The notes beneath the pieces were generated by a model. The model made no database searches. It worked only from the letters and a program-made list of their open reading frames with translations, and was not told the origin of the DNA. A DNA stretch of 27,018 nucleotides from a virus, in the IMG/VR virus record IMGVR_UViG_3300033994_002787, positions 1 to 27,018 of that record; one strand, 5' to 3'. Positions 1-5,472 of the stretch are shown piece by piece (positions within the stretch are counted from its first letter, which is position 1; each line of letters starts with the position of its first letter). Position numbers and translations under genes: made by a program.

Positions 1-37
1 TGCGGCGGAGCGGTCGTTCGGCCAGCGGGCCGTCTGA
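1..37 (+). CDS. 3' end of a small gene duplicated at 3322-3492 (partial)
   Basis: Only the last eleven codons and the TGA stop (35-37) are inside the window. They are identical at DNA level to the end of the complete 56-residue gene at 3322-3492 (…AERSFGQRAV). The identity continues through the following terminator, so this is the tail of a recent duplicate of that gene. The function is unknown. How far the duplication extends to the left cannot be seen. Confidence 0.6.
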   Translation, partial: AAERSFGQRAV

Positions 38-75
38 CCCCCCTGTCTCCCTGTTAGGCCGACCCGAAGCGGCAC

Positions 76-111
76 CAGCGGCCCCCGGTCCTCCTCCGCC
101 GGGGGCCGCTG
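76..111 (+). terminator. Strong GC hairpin after the partial gene
   Basis: A 13-bp perfect stem (CAGCGGCCCCCGG paired with its complement) around a 10-nt loop, 38 bases after the stop codon. There is no long T-tract (TTT follows shortly after), as is common for terminators of GC-rich actinobacterial phages. An identical copy is at 3531-3566. Confidence 0.7.
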
Positions 112-150
112 CGCGTTTCGGGCACCCTGACCCCAAACCCCACCCAAACA

Positions 151-196
151 TTGAAGTTGTCACAGCGATGCTGTACCATCTAGGTGATACCTACTA
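151..196 (+). promoter_or_regulatory. Shared-class promoter with start-associated box, for 216-407
   Basis: TTGAAG (151-156), 17-bp spacer containing TTGTCACAGC, TACCAT (174-179), then ACCTACTA at 189-196, followed by AAAGGAG. This is the plus-strand copy of the control module repeated before at least a dozen minus-strand genes of the window. Confidence 0.7.
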
Positions 197-215
197 ACCG
201 CAAAGGAGCAAGGAA

Positions 216-407
216 ATGGCAAACCGCAACCGCCAAAATCGTGGGGCCTCCCCCGTGCGGCAAGAAGCAGCCGCCATGCGCCGCTGGCAATGGGAAGCCA
301 AAACGGCGGCAATGGCCGAAGGCCGGCGCGAACGAGCCACCACTTACGCCGACCGCAAACGGGTCGCCAACAAGCGAGCCTGTCGCGACCGCAAACACTG
401 GTCCTGA
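216..407 (+). CDS. Small basic protein, 63 aa, unknown function
   Basis: The start ATG follows AAAGGAGCAAGGAA and a complete copy of the shared control module (151-196), which makes this frame, and not the longer overlapping one starting at 184, the real gene. The product is very rich in Arg and Ala (MANRNRQNRGASPV…, ending ACRDRKHWS), has no membrane segment and no recognised domain, and its high positive charge suggests nucleic-acid binding (inference). It stands alone on the plus strand, followed by GC-rich non-coding DNA and a hairpin at 479-510. Confidence 0.75.
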   Translation: MANRNRQNRGASPVRQEAAAMRRWQWEAKTAAMAEGRRERATTYADRKRVANKRACRDRKHWS

Positions 408-478
408 CCCCTCCCCCCCTTTACCCGGGCGGGGGGGGGGCAGGCGCCCCGCTAGGAAATCCGCCCCTCCCACAAACA

Positions 479-510
479 AGCCCCGCCACAAAACCTTTCG
501 TGGCGGGGCT
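479..510. terminator. Hairpin downstream of the 63-aa gene
   Basis: AGCCCCGCCAC pairs perfectly with GTGGCGGGGCT around a 10-nt loop (AAAACCTTTC). There is no T-tract on either side. It probably ends the transcript of the gene at 216-407. Confidence 0.55.
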
Positions 511-546
511 CGTGGCAGAACTGCTGGCGTGCGGTAAGTTCTTGGC

Positions 547-759
547 GTGACACTTCCGCCACTATTTTCTTGCCGGCTTTGCGGAGCGGAGGTGGATCCA
601 AGCGATCCGCTGACATGGCAACGCGCATCGGGATGGGTCCAGAACCGAAAACCCAACAACATCTTGTTACCCGAAAAGGAGTTGGGGTTCGCCTGCAACA
701 TTTGCGTCGAGTCTGCTCGTTATAAGCGACCCGCCGTCAGCGACGACACATTGTTTTAG
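547..759 (+). CDS. Small zinc-knuckle protein, 70 aa
   Basis: A GTG start. The product begins MTLPPLFSCRLCGAEVDP and contains a CRLC pair near residue 9 and a CNIC pair near residue 50, a four-cysteine zinc-binding pattern typical of small phage proteins. There is no clear Shine-Dalgarno. A possible -10 box TAAGTT (535-540) lies 6 nt before the GTG, fitting leaderless expression. It is followed by the convergent terminator at 811-847. The partner or function is not known. The start is less certain than the frame. Confidence 0.6.
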   Translation: MTLPPLFSCRLCGAEVDPSDPLTWQRASGWVQNRKPNNILLPEKELGFACNICVESARYKRPAVSDDTLF

Positions 760-810
760 TGCGGAAGTTTGTTTCGCCGCACAGCCCCGCCGACCTGAAT
801 GCGGACGCGC

Positions 811-847
811 CACCGCCCCCAACACCTGCTCGATGTTGGGGGCGGTG
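811..847. terminator. Bidirectional terminator
   Basis: A perfect 14-bp stem CACCGCCCCCAACA / TGTTGGGGGCGGTG around a 9-nt loop. On the plus strand it is followed by ACTATGTTTTTGG. It lies between the convergent genes 547-759 (+) and 861-1070 (-). Confidence 0.85.
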
Positions 848-860
848 ACTATGTTTTTGG

Positions 861-1070
861 TCAAATGGTGAGTTCGATGCGATGCTGTTCGATCCACCGC
901 TCGCCTTCGCCGGCGATTGGTGTCACCAGCAGGTCAAGGTGACCGAAACGCATTCGTGCGTCAGTGATCTTGACCTGAACGCGCAGGTTGTCTACGGCAA
1001 TGGTGCCGGTCCGATCTCGGTAACTTGCGAGGTCCGGAGTTTCTCCGTCCGAGGGGGTGTAAATCCGCAT
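861..1070 (-). CDS. Small protein, 69 aa, unknown function
   Basis: The start is the ATG at 1070 (MRIYTPSDGETPD…): it is preceded by AAAGGAG at good spacing and by the CACCTACTA box at 1092-1099. A longer reading frame upstream would overlap that control region and is rejected. The product is acidic to neutral with no cysteines or membrane segment, and ends …GEGERWIEQHRIELTI. It has its own promoter with consensus -35, so it is expressed separately from the gene at 1174-1710. No family recognised. Confidence 0.75.
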   Translation of the reverse strand: MRIYTPSDGETPDLASYRDRTGTIAVDNLRVQVKITDARMRFGHLDLLVTPIAGEGERWIEQHRIELTI

Positions 1071-1091
1071 AGGGCTTTCTCCTTTCTTGGG

Positions 1092-1146
1092 TAGTAGGTG
1101 CATGGGGCAACGGGCAGATGGTACGTCCACCCACGGCCCTTGTCAA
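1092..1146 (-). promoter_or_regulatory. Promoter with consensus -35 for 861-1070
   Basis: On the minus strand: TTGACA (1146-1141), 17-bp spacer, TACCAT (1123-1118), then ACCTACTA (1099-1092) and AAAGGAG. This copy has a consensus -35 hexamer and lacks the TTGTCACACC box found in most others. Confidence 0.75.
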
Positions 1147-1173
1147 ACCGTAGGCGGACGCCCACCCGCGAGG

Positions 1174-1710
1174 TCAGCCGAGGCGCTTCGCGCACACAGG
1201 GCCGATGCCACGCTTGACGCTCTCGGGGTCCGAGAGTTCGGCACCGCACAGCACGCACCGCCCGTGGAGGTGGCCGAGGGCGGCGGCCTGCTCAAGGGTG
1301 AGGCGTTCGGTAAGAAACTTTGCCGCTCCGGCAACGTACTCCCACCGGCCCGTGGCAAGGTTCATGCGCTTGGCGTAGACGCTCGTCTCGGCCTTGTTGG
1401 GGACGACGACCCAGACGTCGCCGTCAAGGTTGTAGTAGCCGGGGGCGGGGAGGGCTTTCCGTTCGCCGGCGGCGGCGCAAGCACCCTTTGCCCGCAAGTA
1501 GGCGATGCGGGCCTTGAGGGTGTCGATCCGCTCCGATGCGGCGTGGGTGGTGAGGGCACCCAGCAGGATGGCCTCCTCGATGCCTTGCTCGGTGGCGAGG
1601 GCGACTTCAGGGCCGTTGTCGGGGTCGAACGCAACCTCGGCCGCGCAGACCTGCGCAATGAGGGCGCGCAGGAAGGCGACCTGCTTATCGGTGGCGACTT
1701 TGGCGGTCAT
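1174..1710 (-). CDS. DUF6011-like zinc-knuckle protein, 178 aa
   Basis: The product starts MTAKVATDKQVAFLRALIAQ and ends with GRCVLCGAELSDPESVKRG followed by IGPVCAKRLG. That C-terminal CxxC…GIGPVC pattern is the hallmark of DUF6011 proteins, widespread in actinobacterial phages; I recognise it from memory and it is unverified. The middle (WVVVPNKAETSVYAKRMNL) resembles a small beta domain. The start ATG at 1710 has AAAGGAGAAC upstream and a control module at 1726-1768. Function is unknown; zinc binding by the C-terminal cysteines is inferred. Confidence 0.85.
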   Translation of the reverse strand: MTAKVATDKQVAFLRALIAQVCAAEVAFDPDNGPEVALATEQGIEEAILLGALTTHAASERIDTLKARIAYLRAKGACAAAGERKALPAPGYYNLDGDVWVVVPNKAETSVYAKRMNLATGRWEYVAGAAKFLTERLTLEQAAALGHLHGRCVLCGAELSDPESVKRGIGPVCAKRLG

Positions 1711-1725
1711 GTTGTTCTCCTTTAC

Positions 1726-1768
1726 TAGTAGGTGATTGCAGTTTACAGGTTGGGTGTAACAGGATCAA
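1726..1768 (-). promoter_or_regulatory. Shared-class promoter for 1174-1710
   Basis: Minus strand: TTGATC (1768-1763), 17-bp spacer containing TGTTACACC, TAAACT (1745-1740), ACCTACTA (1733-1726). The -35 overlaps the stop codon of the upstream gene (1765-1767). Confidence 0.7.
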
Positions 1769-2277
1769 ATCTTCGCAGCGGCGAGGATGGCGGCGGCGTA
1801 CTCGTTCTTGGGGATCAGGCGATCAAAGAACGGCTCGGCCAAATGACGAAGCCGTGTCACCACGGCGGCAATCGCCTCGGCGTCGGTGTAGCACCGTTCC
1901 CGCTCGACGCTGGTGAGGTCAATGTTCGGAAACTCGCGAGTGATCTTGACGAGAACGCCGGCGCGGGTGTTGCTGCGCACGAACGTGACCGTTCCCGGCC
2001 CATCGGCACCGCCGTCCAACGGCACCACGATCTTCTTGGGGAGGTTGGCGTACTCGGCGGCCGTGGCAACTGCTTCGGCGTATCGGCTCCCGGCAAAGTG
2101 CCGCTCCCGTGCGGCCTGCTGGGCCGTCGCCTTTTCCGCTGCGACCCGCTCGGCGCAGGCGTCGGTGCCGCACTTCACGAACCAGCCGTTGACGCGAGGG
2201 CGCTGATAGGCGACTCCCTGCTGCGCTTCAACGTGCGTGCCGCAAAGGGCGCACGTTCCGGGGTAGCGGTTGTTCAT
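1765..2277 (-). CDS. Zinc-knuckle protein, 170 aa, paralog of 7596-8120
   Basis: The start ATG at 2277 (MNNRYPGTCALCGTHVEAQQ) follows TAAGGAG and a full control module at 2295-2340. The N-terminus carries CALC and a later CGTDAC, a likely zinc site in about residues 9-40. The rest is mixed alpha/beta and ends in an alanine-rich helix. The gene at 7596-8120 has the same layout (RYxxxCxxC, xVLY/VAY, later CxxxxxC, then a C-terminal YTDAEA/FTNEEA helix), so the two are probably paralogs. A DNA- or RNA-binding role is possible but not shown. Confidence 0.8.
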   Translation of the reverse strand: MNNRYPGTCALCGTHVEAQQGVAYQRPRVNGWFVKCGTDACAERVAAEKATAQQAARERHFAGSRYAEAVATAAEYANLPKKIVVPLDGGADGPGTVTFVRSNTRAGVLVKITREFPNIDLTSVERERCYTDAEAIAAVVTRLRHLAEPFFDRLIPKNEYAAAILAAAKI

Positions 2278-2294
2278 GACGTACTCCTTATTGC

Positions 2295-2340
2295 TAGTAG
2301 TTACTAACCACATAGTATTAGCAGGGTGTGACAACTTCAA
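2295..2340 (-). promoter_or_regulatory. Shared-class promoter for 1765-2277
   Basis: Minus strand: TTGAAG (2340-2335), 17-bp spacer that starts TTGTCACACC, TACTAT (2317-2312), AACTACTA (2302-2295), then AAGGAG. Confidence 0.75.
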
Positions 2341-2592
2341 CGGCACCGCAAAACGCCCACCCCACAACCACATCAAACAAATCCAAACAGCCGAACGGCT
2401 TCCGCCCCAAAGGGCAAAACAAACCCACCAAAACCAGCCAGCCGCCCGCAGCGGCAGCCCCGCAGCAGACGGCACCCCCCTCAGCAGCCCCGACGCCGCT
2501 CAGGCCGCTTCGGGACTTGCCAAACAAGCCGGAGCAGGGCGTCCCAGCGGGGCTGGCGGGCGTTGCTCTGGTACGGGCGGGCAGACGCGACA
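2341..2592. other. Long intergenic region, no gene seen
   Basis: No convincing gene. The half next to the promoter is rich in A and C on the plus strand (GT-rich on the transcribed strand upstream of the promoter). It contains the 20-bp repeat at 2450-2469, whose AGCCCCGC can pair with GCGGGGCT near 2549-2556. Confidence 0.5.
2450..2469. repeat. 20-bp intergenic repeat, copy 1
   Basis: AGCGGCAGCCCCGCAGCAGA, identical to 9264-9283. Shorter relatives with core AGCCCCGCARCAG lie at 6277-6289 and 3737-3750. All four are intergenic and near hairpins. Confidence 0.75.
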
Positions 2593-2624
2593 CCGCCCCC
2601 CAACCGAACGTGGTCGGGGGGCGG
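2593..2624 (-). terminator. Terminator of phosphatase A
   Basis: CCGCCCCCCAACC and GGTCGGGGGGCGG form a 13-position stem with one mismatch around the loop GAACGT, ten bases beyond the stop of the gene at 2634-3167. Confidence 0.65.
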
Positions 2625-2633
2625 GCCGAAAGA

Positions 2634-3167
2634 TCATCGGCCAAGTCTCATCCCCGGACTGGGGGCGTACTTGCCGAAGTGCCACTTGGCAAAGTAACGC
2701 TCGTGTTCCCGCACGATGTAAGGCAAGTGCGGCTCGTCGAGCAAGTCGGCTGCCAACTCAATAATGAGGTCGTTGGGAGCAAACGGTCGCGTTGCGGGGT
2801 GAATGTCCGCAAGGGTACGGGCTGCCTCGGCGGGATCTACCCCGCGAGCCACGAGTACGGTAACGGCTGCGGCGGTGGACCGGCTGATGCCCATGTGGCA
2901 GTGAATCAGCATGTCCTCGCCGTTGGCGCGTCCAAACTCGATGATTCGCTCTACATCCTGCCGCTGGGGGCGGCGTGGGTGGCGAGGATCGATCGTGTCG
3001 GCAAATGGCAGCACGAGATGGTTCGCGTGTCCGAAGTCGGCTTCCGTGAAAGAGGGGCCAACTGTCAGGACGGCGGGGAAGTGCGGAGCAAGTGCTCGCG
3101 CTTCCTCGATGCTGCGCACCGTCGGCGCAACGGTAACGCCGTTGCTGGCGGTTGCTAGTTGTGTCAT
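2634..3167 (-). CDS. Tyrosine/dual-specificity phosphatase-like protein A, 177 aa
   Basis: It contains the protein-tyrosine-phosphatase signature HCHMGISRS, i.e. C-X5-R, with the nucleophile at about Cys90 and Arg96. An Asp in LPFADT (about residue 57) is a candidate general acid. Such enzymes remove phosphate from Tyr, or Ser/Thr, in proteins, or from small phosphoesters; the substrate here is unknown. The start ATG at 3167 follows GGGAGGTG and the control module at 3188-3224; a longer frame beginning at 3257 runs through that promoter and is rejected. Two paralogs lie at 5473-6027 and 24144-24671, sharing VGPS/AGPT, NHxxxxFxD, the signature and an IHPxxRPFxPN block. Confidence 0.9.
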   Translation of the reverse strand: MTQLATASNGVTVAPTVRSIEEARALAPHFPAVLTVGPSFTEADFGHANHLVLPFADTIDPRHPRRPQRQDVERIIEFGRANGEDMLIHCHMGISRSTAAAVTVLVARGVDPAEAARTLADIHPATRPFAPNDLIIELAADLLDEPHLPYIVREHERYFAKWHFGKYAPSPGMRLGR

Positions 3168-3187
3168 GTAATCACCTCCCTTATGTC

Positions 3188-3224
3188 TAGTAGTTGTAAT
3201 GATGGTACCACATTGCTGTGACAA
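3188..3224 (-). promoter_or_regulatory. Shared-class promoter for phosphatase A
   Basis: Minus strand: TTGTCACAGC (3224-3215), TACCAT (3207-3202), AACTACTA (3195-3188), then GGGAGGTG. No good -35 is found 17 bp upstream of the -10, so the TTGTCACA box itself is probably the key upstream element. Confidence 0.7.
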
Positions 3225-3252
3225 AAAGAAATCCAAAAAAAACTGGGAATCG

Positions 3253-3277
3253 CGCACGAAACGAAACGTTCCGTGCG
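3253..3277. promoter_or_regulatory. Inverted repeat upstream of the 56-aa gene
   Basis: CGCACGAAACG and CGTTCCGTGCG form an 11-position stem with one A/C mismatch on the plus strand (G-T on the minus strand) and a 3-nt spacer. It is followed by TGCGACTACCTAATGAAG. A similar block (CGCACGAAATG…TGCGACTAGTAAGTAAAG) precedes the isolated gene at 9027, so this is a candidate operator or promoter region for these small plus-strand genes. Confidence 0.5.
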
Positions 3278-3321
3278 ACTACCTAATGAAGCCACCTAGA
3301 GCCACAGGGAGGAGGTGAAAC

Positions 3322-3492
3322 ATGATTGACACCGAACTGCTCGAGACGTACCGGTTCTACAAGAGCGAACGGGCCGAAGCCCTCGCCAACGGAGAACGGT
3401 ACCGGGCCTCCTTCGCCCGCGAGGCGTTGGAGATCATCGAGGGGATCTTCGCCGATGCGGCGGAGCGGTCGTTCGGCCAGCGGGCCGTCTGA
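3322..3492 (+). CDS. Small helical protein, 56 aa, unknown function
   Basis: The ATG at 3322 follows a near-perfect ribosome site, GGGAGGAGGTGAAAC. The product starts MIDTELLETYRFYKSERAEA, contains ASFAREALEIIEGIFADAAE and is predicted from composition to be an alternation of charged helices. It is a lone plus-strand gene among minus-strand genes and ends in the strong hairpin 3531-3566. The last eleven codons and the terminator are duplicated exactly at the left edge of the window. The gene at 9027-9155 has the same position, size class and upstream motifs. No family recognised. Confidence 0.75.
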   Translation: MIDTELLETYRFYKSERAEALANGERYRASFAREALEIIEGIFADAAERSFGQRAV

Positions 3493-3571
3493 CCCCCCTG
3501 TCTCCCTGTTAGGCCGACCCGAAGCGGCACCAGCGGCCCCCGGTCCTCCTCCGCCGGGGGCCGCTGCGCGT
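3456..3571 (+). repeat. 116-bp perfect direct repeat, copy 2
   Basis: Identical to 1-116. It contains the last codons of the 56-aa gene and its terminator. The two copies diverge after base 3571. Confidence 0.9.
3531..3566 (+). terminator. Terminator of the 56-aa gene
   Basis: The same 13-bp perfect GC stem and 10-nt loop as at 76-111, 38 bases after the stop codon. Confidence 0.75.
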
Positions 3572-3816
3572 CTCGGCCACCCACACCCCAAACCTTCGCA
3601 CACCCCCACCGAACAGGCGGAAGCGCGTCCGGACCCAAAACAAACGAGCCGAATCGGCAAAACCGCCGACAGGTCTCGGCGCAGCGACGCTTCAGCAAGG
3701 TGGGCGAGCGCAGCGAACCCGACGGGTGGCGGCCCGAGCCCCGCAACAGATCAAAACAAAAAACAAAGAAAAGCCCCGCCAAACTCCCACACCCCAACGG
3801 GACTAAAAAGTTTGAT
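3572..3816. other. Intergenic region, no gene seen
   Basis: No frame with a credible ribosome site. A-rich and C-rich on the plus strand near 3745-3800. It holds an AGCCCCGCAACAGA element at 3737-3750, related to the 20-bp repeat at 2450 and 9264. Confidence 0.4.
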
Positions 3817-3841
3817 GCCCTCGAGGTTGCTTCTCGAGGGC
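3817..3841 (-). terminator. Rho-independent-type terminator of the candidate small RNA
   Basis: GCCCTCGAG / CTCGAGGGC form a perfect 9-bp stem around GTTGCTT. On the minus strand it is followed by ATCAAACTTTTTAG, a short spacer and then five T. This orientation fits ending the transcript begun near 3964. Confidence 0.65.
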
Positions 3842-3964
3842 TGGTAGTTTTGCAGGGGCCAGTGTCTGCTTCTGTCAAGTCATCGAAAAACACCAGTCCG
3901 ACGGGCGGAGGTCTGAACATTGTGACGGCGTACAGGACCCGCCGGACCGGCGTTTTCGATAACG
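3817..3964 (-). ncRNA. Candidate structured small RNA, about 150 nt
   Basis: Seen: on the minus strand, a promoter TTGACA-17-CATAAT ends at 3971, so transcription should start near 3964. Four bases later begins a 23-bp stem: arm 3960-3938 pairs with arm 3905-3882, with a single bulged U and a 32-nt loop (3937-3906). The three positions where the arms are not Watson-Crick are all G-U pairs in minus-strand RNA but would be C-A mismatches in plus-strand RNA, so the pairing supports a minus-strand transcript. The transcript ends at the hairpin 3841-3817. There is no convincing reading frame inside. It is not recognised as a known RNA family; function unknown. Confidence 0.6.
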
Positions 3965-3970
3965 GGGACG

Positions 3971-3999
3971 ATTATGGCAGGTCGGCTTACTGCTGTCAA
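3971..3999 (-). promoter_or_regulatory. Near-consensus promoter of the candidate small RNA
   Basis: Minus strand: TTGACA (3999-3994), 17-bp spacer (3993-3977), CATAAT (3976-3971). This is one of the closest matches to a sigma-70/SigA consensus in the window. The -35 region lies in a 12-bp sequence (CTGTCAAGTCAT, plus strand) at 3993-4004 that recurs at 3872-3883 inside the RNA. Confidence 0.75.
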
Positions 4000-4036
4000 G
4001 TCATTCCTCGCACTTTGCAGGTGGTTGGCAAGATTG

Positions 4037-4279
4037 TCAGCCGACAAGGGCGGCGTAGATTGCCGCCCTTGCCGTGGCCAGACCCTCGCTCAGATTCACA
4101 AGGTCAATAAACCCCTCACCCGCCGGCGTGGAATCAGCCAGCATTTCGTCCTCGGTTCGCCACGCGGACCACGAGAACGACTGGGAGTAAGGTCCACCCC
4201 AGTGGATCAGCCAGTTTTCGCCGATCCACGTTTCTGACCCGTTGGGCCACCGGGTGTGGTTCGTATCTAGTCGGTGCAT
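4037..4279 (-). CDS. Small Trp-rich protein, 80 aa, unknown function
   Basis: The ATG at 4279 (MHRLDTNHTRWPNGSETWIG) follows GAGGAGGTGAACA and the control module at 4295-4334. The first half has six tryptophans and reads like a small beta domain (WLIHWGGPYSQSFSWSAW). The second half is helical (SEGLATARAAIYAALVG). It has no cysteines or membrane segment. It is the last gene before the small-RNA locus; its stop lies 38 bases before that promoter. No family recognised. Confidence 0.75.
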   Translation of the reverse strand: MHRLDTNHTRWPNGSETWIGENWLIHWGGPYSQSFSWSAWRTEDEMLADSTPAGEGFIDLVNLSEGLATARAAIYAALVG

Positions 4280-4294
4280 TGTTCACCTCCTCGG

Positions 4295-4334
4295 TAATAG
4301 GTACTTACCTAATAGTACCCATTGGGTGTGACAA
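4295..4334 (-). promoter_or_regulatory. Shared-class promoter for 4037-4279
   Basis: Minus strand: TTGTCACACC (4334-4325), TACTAT (4317-4312), ACCTATTA (4302-4295, one mismatch to the usual box), then GAGGAGGTG. Confidence 0.7.
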
Positions 4335-4378
4335 GACCCGATTTCAGACTTCCATGCGGTAGCGGCCCATCACTGTCG

Positions 4379-4522
4379 CTAGCCCTCGCACATGAGGCAC
4401 GGTCCGGCGTAGTGCCGACCCAGTAGTGTCCCCGAGTAGATGCCGGTGCCTTGGCACCACGGGCATGGGGCGGGGGCGCTCGGCTCTGTATCATCAGACT
4501 TGTTTTTGTCGTTGAGGTCCAT
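4379..4522 (-). CDS. Tiny zinc-ribbon protein, 47 aa
   Basis: The product is MDLNDKNKSDDTEPSAPAPC, then PWCQGTGIYSG…, ending GPCLMCEG. The CPWCQGTG…CLMCEG spacing is that of one DnaJ-type zinc-knuckle pair (CxxCxGxG). A TAG stop comes just before the start region and the ribosome site (GATAGGTG) is weak, so the start is not certain. It lies downstream of the operon 5387-4658 and after a hairpin at 4570-4599, so it may have reduced or separate expression. Function unknown. Confidence 0.55.
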   Translation of the reverse strand: MDLNDKNKSDDTEPSAPAPCPWCQGTGIYSGTLLGRHYAGPCLMCEG

Positions 4523-4569
4523 CACCTATCACGAGGAGCGTTGTGTCCCAAAGTGTCAGCAATGCCAAT

Positions 4570-4599
4570 AGCCCCGACGCCCAGCAGAAAAGCGGGGCT
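4570..4599 (-). terminator. Hairpin after the 5387-4658 operon
   Basis: AGCCCCG and CGGGGCT form a 7-bp stem around a 16-nt loop, about 60 bases after the stop at 4658. It has no T-tract, so it may be a weak terminator or a processing site. Confidence 0.4.
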
Positions 4600-4657
4600 A
4601 ATGGGATCATGTGGCCGCTTTAATCCTGTTGCGGCGGGGCGGGCGAGGCGGTGTCGG

Positions 4658-4819
4658 TCATGCCTCCTCTGCCAGTGTCCGCAGTCGTTCCCATTGGGTG
4701 CGCAACTCCATGGCTCGGACGTCGGTGACGTGAAGGTCGTAGCCGTAGGCGAGTTGTACCAGCACCTTGCGCATGGCTTCGCACGCCTCGGCGATGATCT
4801 GACGGTCGGTGTCAGTCAT
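4658..4819 (-). CDS. Small helical protein, 53 aa, third gene of an operon
   Basis: The ATG at 4819 overlaps the TGA of the upstream gene (ATGA), so translation is probably coupled. The product MTDTDRQIIAEACEAMRKVL… ends RTQWERLRTLAEEA and looks all-helical with no cysteine pair. Its own stop overlaps a further ATG (frame 4661-4620, 13 residues) that is too short to call. It belongs to the three-gene operon driven by the promoter at 5410-5448. No family recognised. Confidence 0.65.
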   Translation of the reverse strand: MTDTDRQIIAEACEAMRKVLVQLAYGYDLHVTDVRAMELRTQWERLRTLAEEA

Positions 4820-5175
4820 GCCGTCACCCCTTTCTGTCGGTCAGCCTCGCGTTCGGCTTCGATGATCCGGTCAATAAACGCTTCGTATTCGGCGTCGTTC
4901 TCGGCGGCGATGCGTTGCGCTTCGGCGTAGCAGTCTCCGCACACGAGTTTCTCGTCGGGGGTGAGCCACGTTTCGGCCCATGCGACCTGATCGTAATCGT
5001 GGAACGGATGCGGTCGCTCGTAGTAGCCGACCACTGCGTCACAGTCTGTGCCTTCGCAAGACCATGAACCGATCTCCCATTTGTCGTCCCAGTCGTCTGC
5101 GGTGAGTTCTTCGTACTCTGCCGGTCCGCAACCGGGGATCATGTAGTCGGTGACTCCGGGGGGCAGGTTGCTCAT
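4816..5175 (-). CDS. Acidic zinc-knuckle protein, 119 aa
   Basis: It starts MSNLPPGVTDYMIPGCGPAE and carries CEGTDC around residues 40-45 and CGDC near residue 80, a probable zinc site. The flanks are strongly acidic (ELTADDWDDKWE, and a Glu-rich helix AYEAFIDRIIEAEREADRQK-like near the end). Its start overlaps the stop of 5172-5387 and its stop overlaps the start of 4658-4819, both as ATGA, so the three genes form one operon. Function unknown. The W-rich acidic front resembles other small actinophage proteins, from memory. Confidence 0.8.
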   Translation of the reverse strand: MSNLPPGVTDYMIPGCGPAEYEELTADDWDDKWEIGSWSCEGTDCDAVVGYYERPHPFHDYDQVAWAETWLTPDEKLVCGDCYAEAQRIAAENDAEYEAFIDRIIEAEREADRQKGVTA

Positions 5176-5387
5176 GCCGACACCAACGTGAAGCCGGGTC
5201 GGTTGAGGTCGACGCTGTGGTACGAGTAGCCGGTCTCGGGGTCAAGGCTCCGAACCGTGTGCTCGCCAGTGGTCCACTGGCCAAGTTCGCTGACCACAAC
5301 ATAACGCTGTGGTTGCTCCGTCAGTGCGGGAAGGTGCCACTCGACAATGGATCCGATGCTGACCTTCGCAGCAAGTTCGTTTCTCAT
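5172..5387 (-). CDS. Small protein, 71 aa, first gene of an operon
   Basis: MRNELAAKVSIGSIVEWHLP… followed by YVVVSELGQWTTGEHTVRSL and a C-terminal LNRPGFTLVSA. The pattern of alternating hydrophobic residues suggests a small beta-barrel (SH3-like) fold; this is inference from sequence. The ATG at 5387 follows AAAGGAGAACAGG and the control module 5410-5450. It overlaps the next gene by 4 nt (ATGA). Confidence 0.75.
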   Translation of the reverse strand: MRNELAAKVSIGSIVEWHLPALTEQPQRYVVVSELGQWTTGEHTVRSLDPETGYSYHSVDLNRPGFTLVSA

Positions 5388-5409
5388 CCTGTTCTCCTTT
5401 GTTGGGCGC

Positions 5410-5448
5410 TAGTAGGTGCTTGATAGATGGTACGGGGTAGGTGTGACA
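5410..5448 (-). promoter_or_regulatory. Shared-class promoter for the 5387-4658 operon
   Basis: Minus strand: TGTCACACC (5448-5440), TACCAT (5432-5427), ACCTACTA (5417-5410), then AAAGGAG. Confidence 0.7.
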
Positions 5449-5472
5449 TGGCCAGTGATGTCAGTGGACCGT

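Larger units (their letters stand above)
1..116 (+). repeat. 116-bp perfect direct repeat, copy 1
   Basis: Identical base for base to 3456-3571. It covers the end of a small gene plus its terminator hairpin. Identity breaks at base 117. The left end is cut by the window, so the true repeat may be longer. Confidence 0.9.

Noticed and set aside
3872-3883. A second TTGACA copy inside the small RNA as another promoter
   Set aside because: No acceptable -10 hexamer at 16-18 bp; more likely a repeat of sequence than an active promoter.
3357-3920. A 187-codon minus-strand frame starting in the small RNA
   Set aside because: It crosses the terminator 3817-3841 and the opposite-strand 56-aa gene with its terminator; no ribosome site. 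A real small peptide starting at 3920 cannot be excluded but is unsupported.
3700-4110. A 136-codon plus-strand open frame across the small-RNA locus
   Set aside because: No ribosome site, and it runs through the terminator hairpin, the long stem and the minus-strand promoter; its codons look like a shadow of structured non-coding DNA.
4620-4661. A 13-codon frame overlapping the stop of 4658-4819 by ATGA
   Set aside because: Too short to support, although the GGAGG before it is a good ribosome site.
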